This document shows, in pieces, positions 62,627 to 64,000 of a stretch of DNA of 64,000 bases; the stretch's first letter is position 1; each line of letters begins with the position of its first letter. The stretch is from Methylobacterium organophilum (lineage in GTDB: Bacteria > Pseudomonadota > Alphaproteobacteria > Rhizobiales > Beijerinckiaceae), in assembly GCF_022179465.1 (NCBI RefSeq), contig NZ_BPQV01000002.1, positions 496,001 through 560,000 of the forward strand. The letters are read 5' to 3'. The notes under the pieces were generated by a model, which saw nothing but the letters and a program-made list of their open reading frames with translations, did not search any database and was not told the origin of the DNA. The position numbers and the translations under genes are program-made.

Positions 62627-64000
62627 CCTCGAAGCTCGTCCAGAGCCCGGTGTCGAAGCGCTCCAGCACCGTCGCGCCGAGGAGCCAGCGCCCGGGATTG
62701 TCGGCGATGAAGGCGATGCGGGCGGTCTTGCCCTCGACGAGCTGGAAGGTGTCGAGCCAGTAGGGCTCCCAGCCGTCGTCGAGGGGATGCAGCAGGCGGA
62801 AGACGTGGCCGTGCAGGTGCAGGGCCTGGGTGAAGGCGGTGTCGTTGCGAATCGCCAGCACCACGGCCTGGCCGCGCTTCACCGAGAAGGCCGGGCCGGA
62901 ATCCGGCCCGCCGCTCGCCCCGTTCACCTGCCAAATCCGGGCGGGATCGCCGCTGAAGGCCGGCTCGGCGGCGGGGTTGGCCTTGTCGATCCGGGCGCCC
63001 CCTGTGAGCACGATGTCCCGGCGGAAGGCGTTCTGCAGCTTGATCTCGGCCGGCAGGGCCGTGTTCTCGGGAAGCGCCGCGATCGGCGGGCGCTTCTCCG
63101 TCACCGGCTCGCCCTTGGCGACGAGCTTGGCCAGGACGAAGCCGTTGCCGATCAGCGCGGTGATGCTGCCGCCGCCCGCCATCTCCGCCGGCATGTCGAA
63201 CATCAGGTCGTAGCGCGTGCCGGGCGGGAAGGGCAGGGTGGCCCGCAGGGGCTCGAAGGTGTCCGTCGGCTGCCCGTCCACCGCCACGACATAGACCTTG
63301 AGCCCGTCGAAGCGGATGCGGGTGCTGCGGGCGTTGCAGCCATTGGCGAGGCGCAGCCGCACCCGGGCGCCGGGGCGCAGTTCGATCGTCTCCGGGATCG
63401 GCTTGCCGTTGAGCGTGACGAGGTTGCCGAGGCGGCCGGAGGCGGCGGCGAAGGGCATCGGGCCGAAGGGGGCGAGCCGGCCGTCCTCCTCGAGCCGCCA
63501 ATCCTGCATCAGCAGGCCGAGATCGTGGTCGAGGGCGGGGGGCGCCTTCTCCGCCACCACGAACAGGCCGGCGAGGCCCCGGCCGGAGGGCTCGCTGGCG
63601 CCGCCCACCACGAGGGGGCGGATCAGGCTGGTGCCGGAATCGGGGGGGACGAACTCGTAGGTGAACTCGGCCCCGGGGGCGATCGGCGGCTGCGTGACGC
63701 CCCCGACGCCGTCCATGGCGTTGCGGTTGCGGATGCCGTGCCAGTGCAGGGACAGGGGCTTGGCGGTGCGGTTGGCCACCTTCAGGCGGAAGGGCTCGCC
63801 CTGCCGGCCCCGCAGCAGGGGCGGGGCCGTCTTGCCGTCGAAGCACCAGATCTCGGTCTCCGCCGCCGGCTCCGGCCTGAACCGGACGCGGCCCGGCGCG
63901 GCGGGGAAGGCGGGGGGCGCCTCGGCCGGGGAGGGGGAAGGCGGCGCGGGCGAGGCCGCCGGCTTTCCGGCCTGTGCGAGCGCCCCGGCCGGGAGAAGCG
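62619..64000 (-). CDS. Multicopper oxidase-like protein, copper sites degenerate (5' end outside window)
   Basis: The frame stays open to the window edge, so the true start lies beyond 64000; an internal GTG at 63779 is not the start. About 460 residues are visible: the end of a signal peptide (LLPAGALAQA), a Pro-rich linker and cupredoxin domains. SLHWHGIRNRNAMDG keeps one type 2/3 motif and ALHLHGHVFRLL another. The HSH motif expected after GTS and the C-terminal HCHxxxH are missing (IRPLVVGGASEP and RWLLGATVLERF instead). A laccase-like activity is doubtful; see findings. It converges on nnr with 8 bp overlap. Confidence 0.85.
   Translation of the reverse strand, partial: LLPAGALAQAGKPAASPAPPSPSPAEAPPAFPAAPGRVRFRPEPAAETEIWCFDGKTAPPLLRGRQGEPFRLKVANRTAKPLSLHWHGIRNRNAMDGVGGVTQPPIAPGAEFTYEFVPPDSGTSLIRPLVVGGASEPSGRGLAGLFVVAEKAPPALDHDLGLLMQDWRLEEDGRLAPFGPMPFAAASGRLGNLVTLNGKPIPETIELRPGARVRLRLANGCNARSTRIRFDGLKVYVVAVDGQPTDTFEPLRATLPFPPGTRYDLMFDMPAEMAGGGSITALIGNGFVLAKLVAKGEPVTEKRPPIAALPENTALPAEIKLQNAFRRDIVLTGGARIDKANPAAEPAFSGDPARIWQVNGASGGPDSGPAFSVKRGQAVVLAIRNDTAFTQALHLHGHVFRLLHPLDDGWEPYWLDTFQLVEGKTARIAFIADNPGRWLLGATVLERFDTGLWTSFEVT

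Overview
The window is high-GC DNA from an alphaproteobacterium. It carries an aerobic-anoxygenic photosynthesis gene cluster together with typical Rhizobiales housekeeping genes: glnII plus glnA, a double-domain dCTP deaminase, methylmalonyl-CoA mutase, an EcfG-type sigma factor and a DUF4164 protein. This combination best fits Methylobacterium/Methylorubrum or a close relative. That is inference from gene content; no 16S rRNA, tRNA or plasmid gene was seen.

Layout. 1-4.7 kb: the 3' part of mnmE, a block of ~240-bp tandem repeats, two exported or anchored proteins of unknown function, and asd. 4.7-18.3 kb: photosynthesis cluster. crtC-crtD run leftward from a control region holding a PpsR/CrtJ palindrome; crtE-crtF, then bchC-X-Y-Z-pufQ-B-A-L-M-C, run rightward, with a second palindrome over the bchC promoter. 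These genes make and methylate carotenoids, reduce chlorin to bacteriochlorin and build the LH1-reaction-centre core with its tetraheme cytochrome. 18.4-26.6 kb: an SDR protein, queG, a glutathione transferase, uppP, the small subunit of methylmalonyl-CoA mutase, two small exported proteins and a Sel1-repeat protein. 26.6-31.4 kb: a leftward thiE-like gene with fba, pgk and gap. 31.4-36 kb: a structured intergenic region, DUF4164, dcd, apaG and argE.

36-41.6 kb is a regulatory stretch. It holds a LuxR-type regulator behind an AT-rich island, an ArsR/SDR pair sharing a palindromic operator, a LysR/SDR pair, a sigma factor that looks like a fusion of the anti-sigma factor NepR to EcfG, and sodB. 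42.8-46.4 kb is the most interesting locus: a four-gene operon encoding an ECF-type vitamin/nucleobase importer (S component, fused double ATPase, T component) overlapping a phosphoribosyltransferase gene, behind a near-perfect sigma-54 (-24/-12) promoter. This suggests a nitrogen-controlled import-and-salvage system. 46.4-56.3 kb: DUF3311 plus a sodium:solute symporter, xerC, a glyoxalase-family protein, a cysteine hydrolase, an RMF-like small protein, an IS4-type transposase remnant, a Nudix gene with a TTG start, DUF983, rnr and an FMN reductase.

56.4-62.6 kb is a nitrogen-assimilation cluster: glnA, glnII (with its own sigma-54 promoter), glsA, glnB and the bifunctional NAD(P)HX repair gene nnr. 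The window ends inside a multicopper-oxidase-like gene whose visible sequence lacks several copper-ligand motifs.

Two junctions (crtD/crtC and gst/queG) lack a standard start codon for the downstream gene and share a CTGA arrangement. Gene functions are assigned from motifs and remembered family features; no database search was run.
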